From NCBI GenBank assembly GCA_037074705.1, contig CM073592.1:51754129-51818128 (forward strand): a DNA stretch of 64,000 bases. The letters are read 5' to 3'. This DNA comes from Zhengitettix transpicula (taxonomy: Eukaryota; Arthropoda; Insecta; Orthoptera; Tetrigidae). The notes below the pieces were generated by a model, which saw nothing but the letters and a program-made list of their open reading frames with translations, was not told the origin of the DNA and ran no database searches. Position numbers and translations under genes: made by a program. This document shows positions 9,927 to 20,694 of this stretch, piece by piece. Positions within the stretch are counted from its first letter, which is position 1, and each line of letters opens with the position of its first letter.

Positions 9927-10113
9927 AAATTATATTTTTATCAACTACAATATTCTCTTTTTATGATGTTTTCTCAATTTATTGTGAAATTAAATTTGTC
10001 GGATGTTTATATTTGTTTGCATTGATGGCTGTAGTTCGCTATTATATTTATTTGTTATTTGTTGCTAATATCGTCCGCAATTGAGTAACTACAGGTAATG
10101 ATGTAATTGTTTT

Positions 10114-10116
<3 letters not shown>

Positions 10117-10159
<43 letters not shown>
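10117..10159. repeat. (TA)n microsatellite ending unit 3
   Basis: A TA tract directly follows TTTTATTGTA, the same junction as in unit 1. Confidence 0.95.
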
Positions 10160-10164
<5 letters not shown>

Positions 10165-10184
10165 GAGTATACCCAGAATAGGAT

Positions 10185-10215
10185 GTTGTGGATCCTACAT
10201 TTAAGTTACTCCGGT
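10185..10215 (+). repeat. 31-bp direct repeat, right copy
   Basis: Partner of 9644-9674. Either a long duplication flanking unit 3 or a remnant of tandem duplication. Confidence 0.75.
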
Positions 10216-11446
10216 CTGTAAGTTGTCTTCCACTTGGGTAAAGGTTTTCACCTTCAGCGAGAAGGAGCCGGGGTTTTGTGTTCGCAGACGGTTAAGGCTG
10301 GTGCCAACTGCCAACAGTGCTCCCCAATTCCTAAAACCCCAATGACCGTTGATGGCTCCAGTGAGGTAGTAACACGCCACATCCGTGTGTCTCCGATTGG
10401 CTGCTGCGGGCCAATGGACAGCCCCTCTGGAAGGTCACGCGTACGTGCCAGGGAAAGCCGAAACCTGATGAGCTCTTTTGTTTTTGTGAGGATGTATAAT
10501 TAAGGATGCGGTAACAGCGATTCATAATCAACTTCATTATGTTAACAGCCACTTTTCTGTGTACAATCTGAATGGGTCCCCGCGGAATTTCACGTGTTCT
10601 GTTGTCATTGTGTCGGCGAAACTCGCCGGTCACGTATTTGCTGTCAAGACTCGCGACCCCCAGTAAACAAACTCATTAAAGATAACATAAATAATGGAAT
10701 ATTGTTAAAATGGTTATCTCTTACCTGACTCGTAGAACTGGAAGGCGAAACTGTAGATAAGGCGATGAGGGAACATAATCAGAAATAATGAAATGTAGAA
10801 CACGAAAAGAAAGCAAGAGAGAAAAAAAGAATCTAACGTGTCGAAGAGAAACCATACTCCTTTTGTTAGTATCTGATCTGTAGACGTCAGAGTTATGAAT
10901 TTATACAACTTATGAAAGGAAATTAATTTACATTTTTTATATAACACCGCGAGGAAGATTTATTTCATCATTTAGTTCACTGAATAGCCCGGTATTTATG
11001 GAATAAAACCTCGCACTTACTGGAATAATGAACACCTTAAACGCAGTTCAATTATTACCTGAATCTTTAGAATGTCAGCGATATGGATCTGTGTCACACA
11101 CACACACACATAAAGTTGATCGCTGGATTCTTTACTTATTCTGATAGAACAATTAAAATTTGGGCTATTTGAATGAACTGTTACTGGAAAGTAATAGTTT
11201 TGGTATATTGAGTAAGTGGATTAATTTACGCCTTCGGGTTTTCCATTTTTATATTAAATATTACAGAAAAAAATGGACGAAGTACTTTTATACACTAGAC
11301 ACTTCATTCTGAAAAAAAAACAGTCATCAGGGCTAGGCCTTTTTTTAAAATATAGAACTTGCTACACAATCTAAATTATGTTTTTAGTTGCATGCAGAAC
11401 ATGGACTTAGCTACAATTTTAATGCTGATATTTATACAATTATTTG
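10216..11446. other. No gene recognised; GC-richer patch 10230-10650
   Basis: Overlapping open frames of 89 codons (plus, 10234-10503) and 100 codons (minus, 10331-10633) lie in a GC-richer stretch. Neither shows a motif I recognise. The rest is AT-rich, with a short CA tract at 11094-11108. Confidence 0.4.
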
Positions 11447-11571
11447 GAATACATTGCTACATGGAGAACGAAAATCCGTTTTTATTTTACGTTATTTTTA
11501 ATAAAATTGTCCGTTTACATTCTATTAAACAACAATTGAACTTTGAAGTAACAGTACCAAAACTTATTTAG
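11447..11571 (+). repeat. Dispersed block shared with 9313-9450
   Basis: Second copy of the block that starts near ATTGCTACATGGAGAACGAA and ends at ACCAAAACTTATTT. It lies here without adjoining hammerhead-like motifs. Confidence 0.7.
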
Positions 11572-11705
11572 AGCCAAATACGCCTGTAAAATAAATGTCG
11601 TTGTCGAGAGTGTACAAATCATTTATACGTAGCTAATTAAGGACTAATTGCAAATGTGTTGTGTTATTACTTGTAGTAATTACGAAATAAAGTAATTTAG
11701 GCGAT

Positions 11706-11713
11706 AAAAAAAA
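11706..11713 (-). terminator. Pol III T-run terminator
   Basis: Eight consecutive T on the minus strand, three bases after the tRNA-Gln(TTG) 3' end. Confidence 0.85.
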
Positions 11714-11715
11714 TT

Positions 11716-11787
11716 AGGTCCCACCGAGATTTGAACTCGGATCGCTGGATTCAAAGTCCAGAGTGCTAACCATTACACCATGGGACC
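11716..11787 (-). tRNA. tRNA-Gln (anticodon TTG)
   Basis: The minus strand forms a complete cloverleaf. The acceptor is GGTCCCA with TGGGACC. The D arm carries TGGTGTAATGGTTAGCA (A box). The anticodon stem is CTGGA/TCCAG with loop CTTTGAA, giving anticodon TTG. The T arm is CCGAG-TTCAAAT-CTCGG (B box). The discriminator is T, there is no intron, and the length is 72 nt. A run of eight T follows on the minus strand (plus 11706-11713), a good Pol III terminator. A near-identical tRNA gene lies 250 bp away at 12037-12108. Confidence 0.96.
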
Positions 11788-12036
11788 GGATGATGGAGGG
11801 CGGCCGAGGTAGCGCTTTATATGGACACCAAATGCTTGCATATTCTAGAATGTTTCCGTTATTCGCAAACATTGCCATAGGATTATATTTAATCGATCTC
11901 CTGTGAATGAGCAAGCACTGTACATGTGCAATAAAAACAAGTTTACAGAAAATAATATCAAGAAGAAGTGAACATTCTCTTCTAAAATCCGTAAAATGTA
12001 TACTAATGTTACTGATTGGCGACACTAAAAATTCGA

Positions 12037-12108
12037 AGGTCCCACCGAGATTTGAACTCGGATCGCTGGATTCAGAGTCCAGAGTGCTAACCATTACACC
12101 ATGGGACC
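12037..12108 (-). tRNA. tRNA-Gln (anticodon CTG)
   Basis: Same cloverleaf as the gene at 11716-11787: acceptor GGTCCCA/TGGGACC, anticodon stem CTGGA/TCCAG, T arm with TTCAAAT. The loop is CTCTGAA, so the anticodon is CTG. Over 72 nt the two genes differ only at this first anticodon base (T or C). A T5 run follows (plus 12027-12031), a shorter Pol III terminator. Flanking sequences are largely unrelated, so an old duplication or gene conversion is likely. Confidence 0.96.
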
Positions 12109-14490
12109 AGATGAGATTTGATTAAGTTAATACATTACTTCAAATGATTCTGATAAAATTACAGATGTTAAAATCAGATTACATTTCATTCGTGTCATAC
12201 ACGGAATGTGTATACTTATATTTTAGAATCAGAAAATAGTATTAAATAGTGTACAATTCTGTATATATATATATATATATATAAGTATTTACTAGTATAC
12301 AATATTAAATACTTTTTTCTTAATCTAAACACAGTAAATGCTTGAAGGGGTGGTAATAATACCCAGTCCTTATATTAAATTACAAATTCAGTTATTTACA
12401 TATTTTACAAAATTATGATAATCAAATTTATAAATTAGTTTGTTTAAAAAGTTTCTAAAAGCAATATATTCATTGATGAAGCATTTCATCTGCCTCATTT
12501 TAAAGTGTGGATTGTTCATTAATGGACCAATCCTTTAATTTATTTAGATTAAATTATTTTAAATATAAGTTAAGGATTGTGTTATACATTATGCGACTGG
12601 TAATTCCAAATATTTATTTATGTCAAGGTCATTTTCCTTTAATTAACTTACAATAAGAAATTTTATGTTCACAGAATCTCAAACCTTTTCTGCTTGTGTT
12701 CGTTAGGATCTTACCTACTAGAATTTGTAATGGGATTGTTTATTATTAATATGTAATGTTAAAGTATTATTACCTGTATATCAGGGTGGTCATGCTGCTC
12801 CAGATTTGGCAGTAACCTTTAGTATACTTTCATATGTTTTTATGGTGTTAAAAACAGCTTTTCATGGTCGCCTGATGGCTGACTTACCCAACATCGAATT
12901 GCAGAGCCATCAGTATGTCAAATTACCCTGTATGTAGTACAAAGACAATATGATATTTGGATGGAATATTAATTGTCTCTGTAGACAAGTTTGCATTGTT
13001 TCAAAGAAGAAAGTTCGGTGTAATTGCTGTTATAAATGTCATGGTTACCTACAAGTGAAGAGTCTGCCCTGGGCGACCTTGGAACAGACTTATTGGGACT
13101 GATGACGTCCTCAGGGTATCCTGTCTTCAATCCGGCTAAATTCGGGAAAGTAAAGCATTTTTTTATAATTGTATACGTCCAGTGGTGCTGAATGTTACTT
13201 GTGTCCCTGAATGTTCATAAACGGATGTGTGGAAGTAATCGTTCCCTCACTAACATTAATAAATTATTTATTTGGAACAAGCCAAATTATTTATTTGGAT
13301 CAGGAAACATATATAAAGTTAAATTTGCATAAATATGTGAAGGATCTCTTGATAAAAATAACATTACAATGAAACATAACGTATTGAAATAATTTGAATT
13401 AACCTATAGATATCTTTCTGGATATTCTTCTGTGAGTTTCTCTCTATAATTACAAAGAGTTATAGTTAAAGAGAGAACATATGATCATTCATCAAATACA
13501 GATGTGACGAATATCAATTGTTATTATTTCACAGAATTTTAAATTCGTTTGTATTGACGTTGTAAGACCAGATTCAACATCAGTTATATTGTTGGCATTA
13601 TGAATGTTTACAATATAATCTAGGCGAGTATTATTTTTCTATTCAAAGTATGTATTCTGTATGTAAATCAAGTGTCATGTGCCAGTGTGATATTTCAAAT
13701 ATGTTATTATCTATCGGTTCTATCCCGTCATTACAATCTAGACGACAATCATAAATTTCGTTTTTAAGAGTTTAATTTTCTACCTTTGGGTTTGTGAAAT
13801 ACAGATTTACATTTTTTTTATTGAAATCATCCTTCACGTGAAGTTCGATTGGAATTTTATTTTAATATAAAACGACGCTTGTCTTTTTATCATATCATGC
13901 CACTTTAAGGCTCTAGAATGAACTGGGCTCATTAGGGGTATATCTTAATCATCAGATAATGAGTAATGAATAAATTGAAACGGTTTCAGGATCATTTTAG
14001 TGAACTAGTAAATGTGCTTTCAGTTCCATTGCAATATTAATTGCATTTTAGAAAAACATGGCATCAATTACACGTTTCGTTGCTCTTTTAACTGATCTAC
14101 TGTTGATGGCCACTGACCAAATCCTAACTGTAGCTACAACTTTTGTGGATTTCCACTGAAGGCTGCTAGAATTGTAATAAGAATTTGTAGAGGGGTACAA
14201 AGGTAAAATGACATATAAATTTTGATAAATATGTTAAAAAAATAAAACGATAAGAGAAAGTACGTTTTTAGCACTAAAGAAAATTTGGTCTTTGGGGTAA
14301 AGTTCTCAAGAGTTTCAGTAGTCGGTGTGGTTCTTGTTAGTTCAACTGTATGAAAACAGCTATTTCGCTTTATACTAAGGATTTATATATATTCAAATCG
14401 AGCTGTGATGTATCGTCAAAACTACCAACATAAGTATATAAAATATTCGCAGTATTCTGAAAGTTATCAATAGCTTGATAATTGTATAAA
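12109..14490. other. No gene recognised
   Basis: AT-rich sequence with a (TA)n tract at 12261-12283. Short frames only; no repeat match found. Confidence 0.5.
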
Positions 14491-14708
14491 TTTTTTTAGA
14501 GGCTACATGAGGATAATCCACATGGTGGCAATTCGCCTTTAATATAAGAAGGGATTTGAAAGGGGGGATGCGGAAGGGTAGATGAAGGTAGCCAATGGTT
14601 AACTAGGCCCCCCCTGGCTATAGATTTAGGATCCTACCCGGCATTCGCCTAAAAGTGATGCAGGACAAACCCTAGAATATCTGCATCAGGTAGCTCGGGG
14701 ATTGGGTA
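14491..14708 (-). repeat. Element A copy, 5'-truncated and diverged
   Basis: T run (14491-14497), GGCTACATGAGGATAATCCA, and the body through GGATCCTACCCGGCATTCGC to GGGGATTGGGTAC, where similarity stops. Confidence 0.85.
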
Positions 14709-16956
14709 CACGTATTATCCAAAATTGCTTGCGAAATAAATTTTAATCGTTTATAAAACATTATTTCACCTCAGTTCATGCCAAAGTTTATGAAGTACGA
14801 GCTACATAATGGTATGAAATCATTTTAGCATCTACCTGATCCATTTGAACCAATTAGTGAAAACTGGCCTTCCAGGAAATTCGAGTTAAAGTACTTTAAA
14901 GGGATTAGTTTGAAGAATCGATTAATATTGGCTTTCTTATCGCTTTATCTGAAACCAATAGATAAAATAATGAAGATGATTGGTCTGAGACTTCATTCAC
15001 AAAACTCCTGAGGGACTAAAGTCCAAAAGCTGTGGATCTGAAGACTGAGATACTAGCACAAGTATTGTATCATTGGAATTTGTTCGACACCATGACCACG
15101 GTCACCGTTGAGATGGTTGGTCCTGGGCTGCGTCCTTTGACTAACCTCTGGAAGTTGGTTTCCTGTCTGGAATAAGCCGGGGTAGAGTTGCTGCTGACCA
15201 ATGTCTCTGTTTTAGCAAAGTCCTCCTGGAATGTCGTGCGTTGTTTGTCTTCTGCCAGTCAGTAAACATGACTCAGTCGGCGTTTACACACTCATCATAT
15301 CCTAAAGACCGTTTCCGCTTTCGTCTGTCTCGACGTTCCATTGGCATAAATAAATAATAAAGTAAAAACCTTTGGTTTCTAACGTGTTTTCTGATAGACA
15401 AAGTAAGTTCCGAGAGAATTGTTGGTATGCTCTGACCAGCAGAGTGTTTGTTAAAATAAATTGGTAAGAGCAAAATCACAATTTTTCCTTCTGTGGCAAA
15501 TATGTGCATTCACTGTCACTGATTCAGTATTACATCCGTAACAAATCAGTTCGGCTTCCTTATTCTTTCATTTCGCACAGTTACGAAGGCTGTAAAACAA
15601 TTCGCCGAAGTTTCTAAGCGTCTTGTCACCGACAGGTCATAAACTACGCCCTTACACTCCATCGCACTTAGCACTTCCGTTCCCCCGGAGTTCAAATCCT
15701 TATATTCACACATGTGTCTCCACTTGAAACACTTATCACATTTCTATTTCTTGACAGGAAAAATATATTATAGCTGTAATTTGCTTCAAGCAAAACATCT
15801 TATAATTTTTACATTTTTAACGGTAACAAAACATGGGAATGGAACAAATTAAATGGATTTAAATTCATTGGTGGAGATGTACCCCCGATAAAGAAATACA
15901 TGAAATTCGAGTTAATGAAGCAGCGGTAATTTATTCCGTTCCTGTGATTTTTAAACACGATATCTGTTTTTCCAACGAGATTAAACTACCCTTACGTGTT
16001 TTATAGCGTTTATCTTTGCATACCAGAATTTTTTTTTATATGAACGTGTAAAAGTTTTGGCAGTCGCGACATATCGACGTACACTAGGATTTAATTTCAA
16101 ATAATTGCCCAAAATAAAATATGGAAACCACAAATTTTCATTATACTTACGCAGAGAAAAAATAAAATTTATATGTTCTCATATAAGGCGGTGCTTATCG
16201 ACTTGAGAAACGTTACTTGGAGCTGTAAAGTAACTTCCCAATTTCAAGATTGAGAAAATGGTCTATTTTACATGCAAGTAAATTCGCAAATAGCTAAGGA
16301 AGAAGGCATAACTATGTATTTGACAAACAGAAATACAATGTTCCGTTTTTAAAGAATAAAGTAAAAGATATACAAATAATATAAAGCATAATCCAGTATG
16401 AAGAATATATTTTAATATAATTGACTATTTGTTTCTCCATAAATTGTTCTACACAATATTTTTGGAGCGCTTCATTAACTTTAAAAATCTACTGATTTCT
16501 CATTCCATCGTTTCAGTAACACGATTATGCTACAATTTTGCGAAATATATTTCCTTTATTTTGCTCTATTGTTGTACTCGGTTCTCTCAGGAATCCTAAT
16601 AACAAATTCATCAAGTTCTATCCGTCAAGTTTTCCCATTTAATTAACAGTTTTTTTATTTGAACTTGTCAGAGCGTGGCAAACCCTTCTCCCTGCCTTAC
16701 CCTGAAAGTTATAAACAGGTTCTGGAGTCCTTGGTTTTTGTATCTAGCAATGGGGAGGGGCGAAACGACGGAGGGGAGGAATCGTAGCTTCACTTCTCTG
16801 GGATATGAGAAAATTATACTATTTTTTTGTCATTTTGTCCGCGGGGGGGAAGAAATTTGCAGCCAGGGGCCATGGAAATCATTTATTTTTCCCACGAAAT
16901 TTGACACAGCGGTGGCACCTTAGATGGATCATTATGGTAATTGCGATGTATATGTA
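14709..16956. other. No gene recognised
   Basis: AT-rich, with GC-richer islands near 15080-15310 and 16675-16920. Open frames of 78 and 82 codons there resemble nothing I know. Confidence 0.45.
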
Positions 16957-16962
16957 AATATA

Positions 16963-16998
<36 letters not shown>
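16957..16998. repeat. (TA)n microsatellite
   Basis: Imperfect TA tract. Confidence 0.9.
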
Positions 16999-16999
<1 letters not shown>

Positions 17000-17678
17000 G
17001 TGCAAAGTGGAAGAACAATTGTAGGAACATAGTAATATATATAAATGGAAAAACATCCAGAAAATGATAGTAGCGTCGTCGAACATCATATTTCTTCTTT
17101 CTTTCAAGTGAGAAACAATAAAGCAATAATTTCATTCCAGGCTCATCACACGTTCACTATTAGAGAATTCTGGAATTGTCGGTTATTCCGTTTCACAGCA
17201 AATATGTTGTCAAGTCGAAAGGAAGTGGACTGTGAAGAAGTTGGTACCTACGGGGCTCCTAATAGTCCCCTAGTAATAAAAATGTGTGTTTATTGGTTTC
17301 TCCGTGTTTTCAGTTAAATCGAATGAAAATATACAAACATAATTAACTGAAGTTCCAAATAGATTAATAAGCGTACGCATACAAAATTCCACGTGAGACT
17401 CGTTTCGAAAAGATACTCCAGATAACTGCTCAGAATATTCTATTCATGTAAGTAAAGCGAAATAATTGCATAGAATGAAATTATTTTTATATAAAGTTTT
17501 TGTTTTTCTATATAAAAAATGAGAGACGAAAATATAAAAACATCTGAATTAGTTGAAGACTAATTAGATAAAGCAGGAAGCCAATTAACAGACAAATTTT
17601 AAGGATAAAATAAATACCTCACTTTATTTTGAAAGAGAGATGGATGTTACAACAGTGAGATATATTTAAAAGTTGTTT

Positions 17679-18215
17679 ATTGACTAACCCGATTGTTACA
17701 TCTGATTATTTCGAACGACAATTGTTTAAAATGTATATCATTAATATCATTAACCATTTTAGATCAGTTTTTGTTTTTGACAGTGACAGGCTACATGATG
17801 GTAATTCACGTGGTGGCAACTCCCCTTTAATAGCATAGGCAAGGATGACACAATTACAGTTAAAATATCTCTCCGTCACAATTCTCGCCTGAAACTTATT
17901 TTAGCTAATTTTTTTTTTGCGTTCTGTTACACTTTTAATTTAAAATTTATTGAAAATGATTGAGAATTGATAATTGACTAACCAGATTTTTATATCTGAA
18001 TTCGAACAGCAATTGTTAAATGCCATTATTAACTATTTCAGATCAGTTTTTTTAGAGTGACAGGCTACATGAGAGTAATTCACGTGTTGGCAACTTACGT
18101 TTAATAGCATACGAAGGGACAGCGCAATTATAGTTAAAATATCTCTCCGTCACAATTTTCGCCTGCAATTTATTTTAGCCCCCTTTTTTTCGTTCTGTTA
18201 CGCTTATAATTTGAA
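17679..18215. repeat. 294-bp tandem duplication containing element A tails
   Basis: TTGACTAACC near 17680 recurs near 17974. Both units then contain GATCAGTTTTT, a 60-70 bp 3' fragment of element A (17783-17840 and 18054-18120), and AAAATATCTCTCCGTCACAAT. Because both units carry the element fragment at the same place, it was present before the duplication. Confidence 0.8.
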
Positions 18216-18743
18216 TTGGAAATTTATTTAAATAGATTTGGTAACGCAGAGAGTTTGTTTTTGGATTTTTCATTGTCATTCTCAGAAGATTGAGGCAGGC
18301 AAAGAATGCGTGTGTTTTGATTGACTTGCTCTAAACTCCGTCTTTCATTGAAGGCGATCAAAGTATTATTTTACTGTTCGAAGCGTTGGACCATGTTCTC
18401 CTTTTATTCTATGACATTTTTTATTTGTTTCATGGCTCATATATCACTGCTGGCTACCTTGTTTTATAATATTTCTGTTTCGCAATATTCTTATTCTTTT
18501 CCTCCATCTTGTCCCTTTACTCTTCTCCAAACCCGAAAAACTTCTCTACGTGTAGTGACCTCGTTTGCTCCAGAAATATTGTCACGAGGTTGCAAACTGG
18601 TTCTCTTATATGTATAAAACTAGTTAGTAAAGTGTTATCCCTTAAAATGCACCATTGCACACTAGCAAATTATTTAACCTACTCTCTTTTTAATACTTTT
18701 TGATCAGATTAGCCATATTATGAGAAATACGTCTAAAAGAAAT
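18216..18743. other. No gene recognised
   Basis: T-rich sequence with a 98-codon frame (18321-18617) rich in hydrophobic and serine residues. No similarity recognised. Confidence 0.45.
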
Positions 18744-18882
18744 ACCCTCAATCAGGGGCTGTTTTTGGCTCTCTTTACCCGAATCCTGATGATTTTCTAC
18801 GTCCATACGTAACTATTAATGAAGCATGGACCTACCATTACACGCCAGAACCGAGAGTATAAATCCTTAACGTAATAAATTA
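18744..18882 (+). pseudogene. Mariner transposase fragment (first catalytic motif changed)
   Basis: The frame reads NPDDFLRPYVTINEAWTYHY and continues TPEPRV to a stop. This matches the mariner block around the first catalytic aspartate (VTVDETW). Here the aspartate is asparagine (TINEAW). The preceding GLYLALF-like residues are in another frame, so there is a frameshift. About 140 bp in total. A sister copy lies at 20555-20694. Confidence 0.75.
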
Positions 18883-19130
18883 AACTTCAATGTAGCGACA
18901 CAGTAATATGAAAACGCGTGGCGTTTGTGTGTTAGATTTTAATGTACACTTTACCTTCTCACGAATAGTTTTTTTTTATAATTCGAACTTCTCAAGAGCG
19001 CCTTGTCACCTTTAAGGAAACCGTGACCTAAGCTACTATGAGACTGAAAGAGTCTCTTTTCGCTCGACCGTGAGAAATTAAGAAGCTGGAGTTACAAACC
19101 CGCCTTATTGTTTCTTACCACAAGGACAGG
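18883..19130. other. No gene recognised
   Basis: Short AT-rich spacer between a mariner fragment and a tRNA-derived repeat. Confidence 0.5.
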
Positions 19131-19205
19131 AGAAAAATCGCGGTCGGGAACCGAACCAAGATCCTTTTATTTATCAAGTGGATCGACGAACTATTAAGGA
19201 CACTG
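19131..19205 (-). repeat. tRNA-derived SINE head
   Basis: The minus strand contains a B box-like GGTTCGGTTCC followed by CGACCGCGATTTTTCTCC. The SINE at 53.1 kb likewise has its B box followed by GAGATTTTTCC. An A box-like segment lies upstream, but the tRNA fold is lost. Confidence 0.5.
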
Positions 19206-20554
19206 GTTTTTCTTCGACCGACCTCTACTGAATGTGGTTTTTAAACGATTTCTCCGTTTTAATTACTGGAAAGAAAAATGAAATAAATGCTATAAAATTG
19301 GCCTTATTATACTGAAAATAATTTTTCTGATCCACGGCATTGCGCAACACAAACGACCTCGTTTCATAGCAGTTACTTGCACTTACAAATCTCCTAGTCT
19401 TGAAGCTTTTTCTTCTCTTAAATTCCGGAGTGAGCCTAAGACATGTTTTGTTATCGGTCGATTATCTATCATAATTAAAGTTTCCTATCCCATATTCGTT
19501 TACCTATTTTAAATATAAAAATCTTTTAATCTGTAAATTCTTCACAAGTTTTATTGTGTAAGTATTAGATTTTGTTATCATCTAAATTCAAAATACAAGC
19601 TATCGCGAAAAAAAAAAGAATGTGATGACAAAGAATTTTAATTGACATAAAAATGGTGATACATAAAATGATATTAATATTAAACCAGTTATAATAATTT
19701 ATAGTTACAATGCTTAAAGATTCAAACCGGAAGAAATATATTTGACTTTTTATTTTTCGCTGGAATCTGGACGCCTCGTTTGCTTTCGTAAATTCAATAA
19801 TAAGGAATTACAATTAAATTTTCGTTCGGTACTCAGAAACAATTCGGTGAGTACATTTGTGGTCACTGCAGTATGACAATTGTTCTAGTTCTTTTTTATG
19901 TTTGTAAAGACTGAAAAAGCATTATTGTAGTGTATTACTGTTTTTAAGCAGGTTATGACGCAAATTTAATAAAATATTTTTTAAAAAATATCCTCCGTTA
20001 GCTGTAAACGATTTTAAATGTTACAACAGCGTACGTGATTGAAATTTTTAACACATTTATATAACTTAGCATTATAGTAATGCCTGATTTTACCGTCAAT
20101 TATCGTTTCTGTCGACGAAACACCTCAATTACACAACCTCTTAGTCTGAAACATATCTACGAACGAAAAATGTGGTGCAAAATATAGGAACGTCGCTACT
20201 TGTGGTGATAGAACTCACTTTTGTCATTGCTTTAGTTTCCTCTACAAATTTCTTTGGCTCCCATGGCATGTCATAAACTACTTGCAAAAGATATGGCGCT
20301 GATAACATCCAAACTGAGAAGTAACACCTTCAAACACAGACATATTGATTACGTGTATTCATTTATTTACTTTCGGTGAGGGAAAATAGTTTGTGTTATT
20401 TTCAAACAATGCCTTGCATTTCAAACCGTTTGTGATTGTTTAAACGTGGTCGTAAAAAAGGCTTTTTCCATTCCTTAGTGGTTTTAATTTTGCACGAAAA
20501 CGCGTATAAAAATATCGGCAAGATAGATGCTGAGGTTGTTCATAGTGGAAACTA
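19206..20554. other. No gene recognised
   Basis: AT-rich, no frame of interest. Confidence 0.5.
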
Positions 20555-20694
20555 ACCTTAATCAGGGGCTATATTTGGCTCTTTTTACCCGAATCCTGAT
20601 GATTTCTTACGCCATTCTGTAACTATTGATGAAGCATGGACCTACCATTGCACGCCAGAACAGAGAGTATAAATCCTTAACGTAGTAAATTAAA
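20555..20694 (+). pseudogene. Mariner transposase fragment
   Basis: The frame reads NPDDFLRHSVTIDEAWTYHC and continues TPEQRV to a stop. It is the same fragment as at 18744-18882, with the first catalytic aspartate retained (TIDEAW). Both copies begin near AATCAGGGGCT and end near ATCCTTAACGTARTAAATTA, so they share boundaries. That suggests a small internally deleted family rather than random decay. Confidence 0.78.

Larger units (their letters stand above)
8602..10160. repeat. Array of three hammerhead-like foldback units with (TA)n ends
   Basis: Three related units occupy about 8602-8963, 9074-9617 and 9679-10159. Each begins with a minus-strand hammerhead-like motif in the context AATTCACSACGTTTCGTCC and continues through a shared middle (CATGCCAAGTTCTTCCATTA in units 2 and 3). 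Each then carries a plus-strand motif (GAAGTCCTGAATGATGGA in unit 1) and ends in TTTTATWGTAT running into (TA)n. Unit 2 carries an extra block (about 9313-9450) also found at 11.45 kb. Segments at 8963-9027 and about 9972-10047 are inverted copies of each other (about 66 bp, few mismatches), so units are also arranged head to head. Confidence 0.8.

Noticed and set aside
11714..12125. 126- and 72-codon frames with repeated SHGVMVSTLD-like text
   Set aside because: They are translations through the two tRNA-Gln genes. The repeated peptide comes from the tRNA sequence.
14065..14110. GAAACGT on the minus strand resembling the hammerhead-like 3' half
   Set aside because: No CTGATGA partner, no stem II and no flanking similarity to the other copies.
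15600..15720. B box-like GAGTTCAAATCC suggesting a tRNA or SINE
   Set aside because: No A box at the right distance and no cloverleaf.
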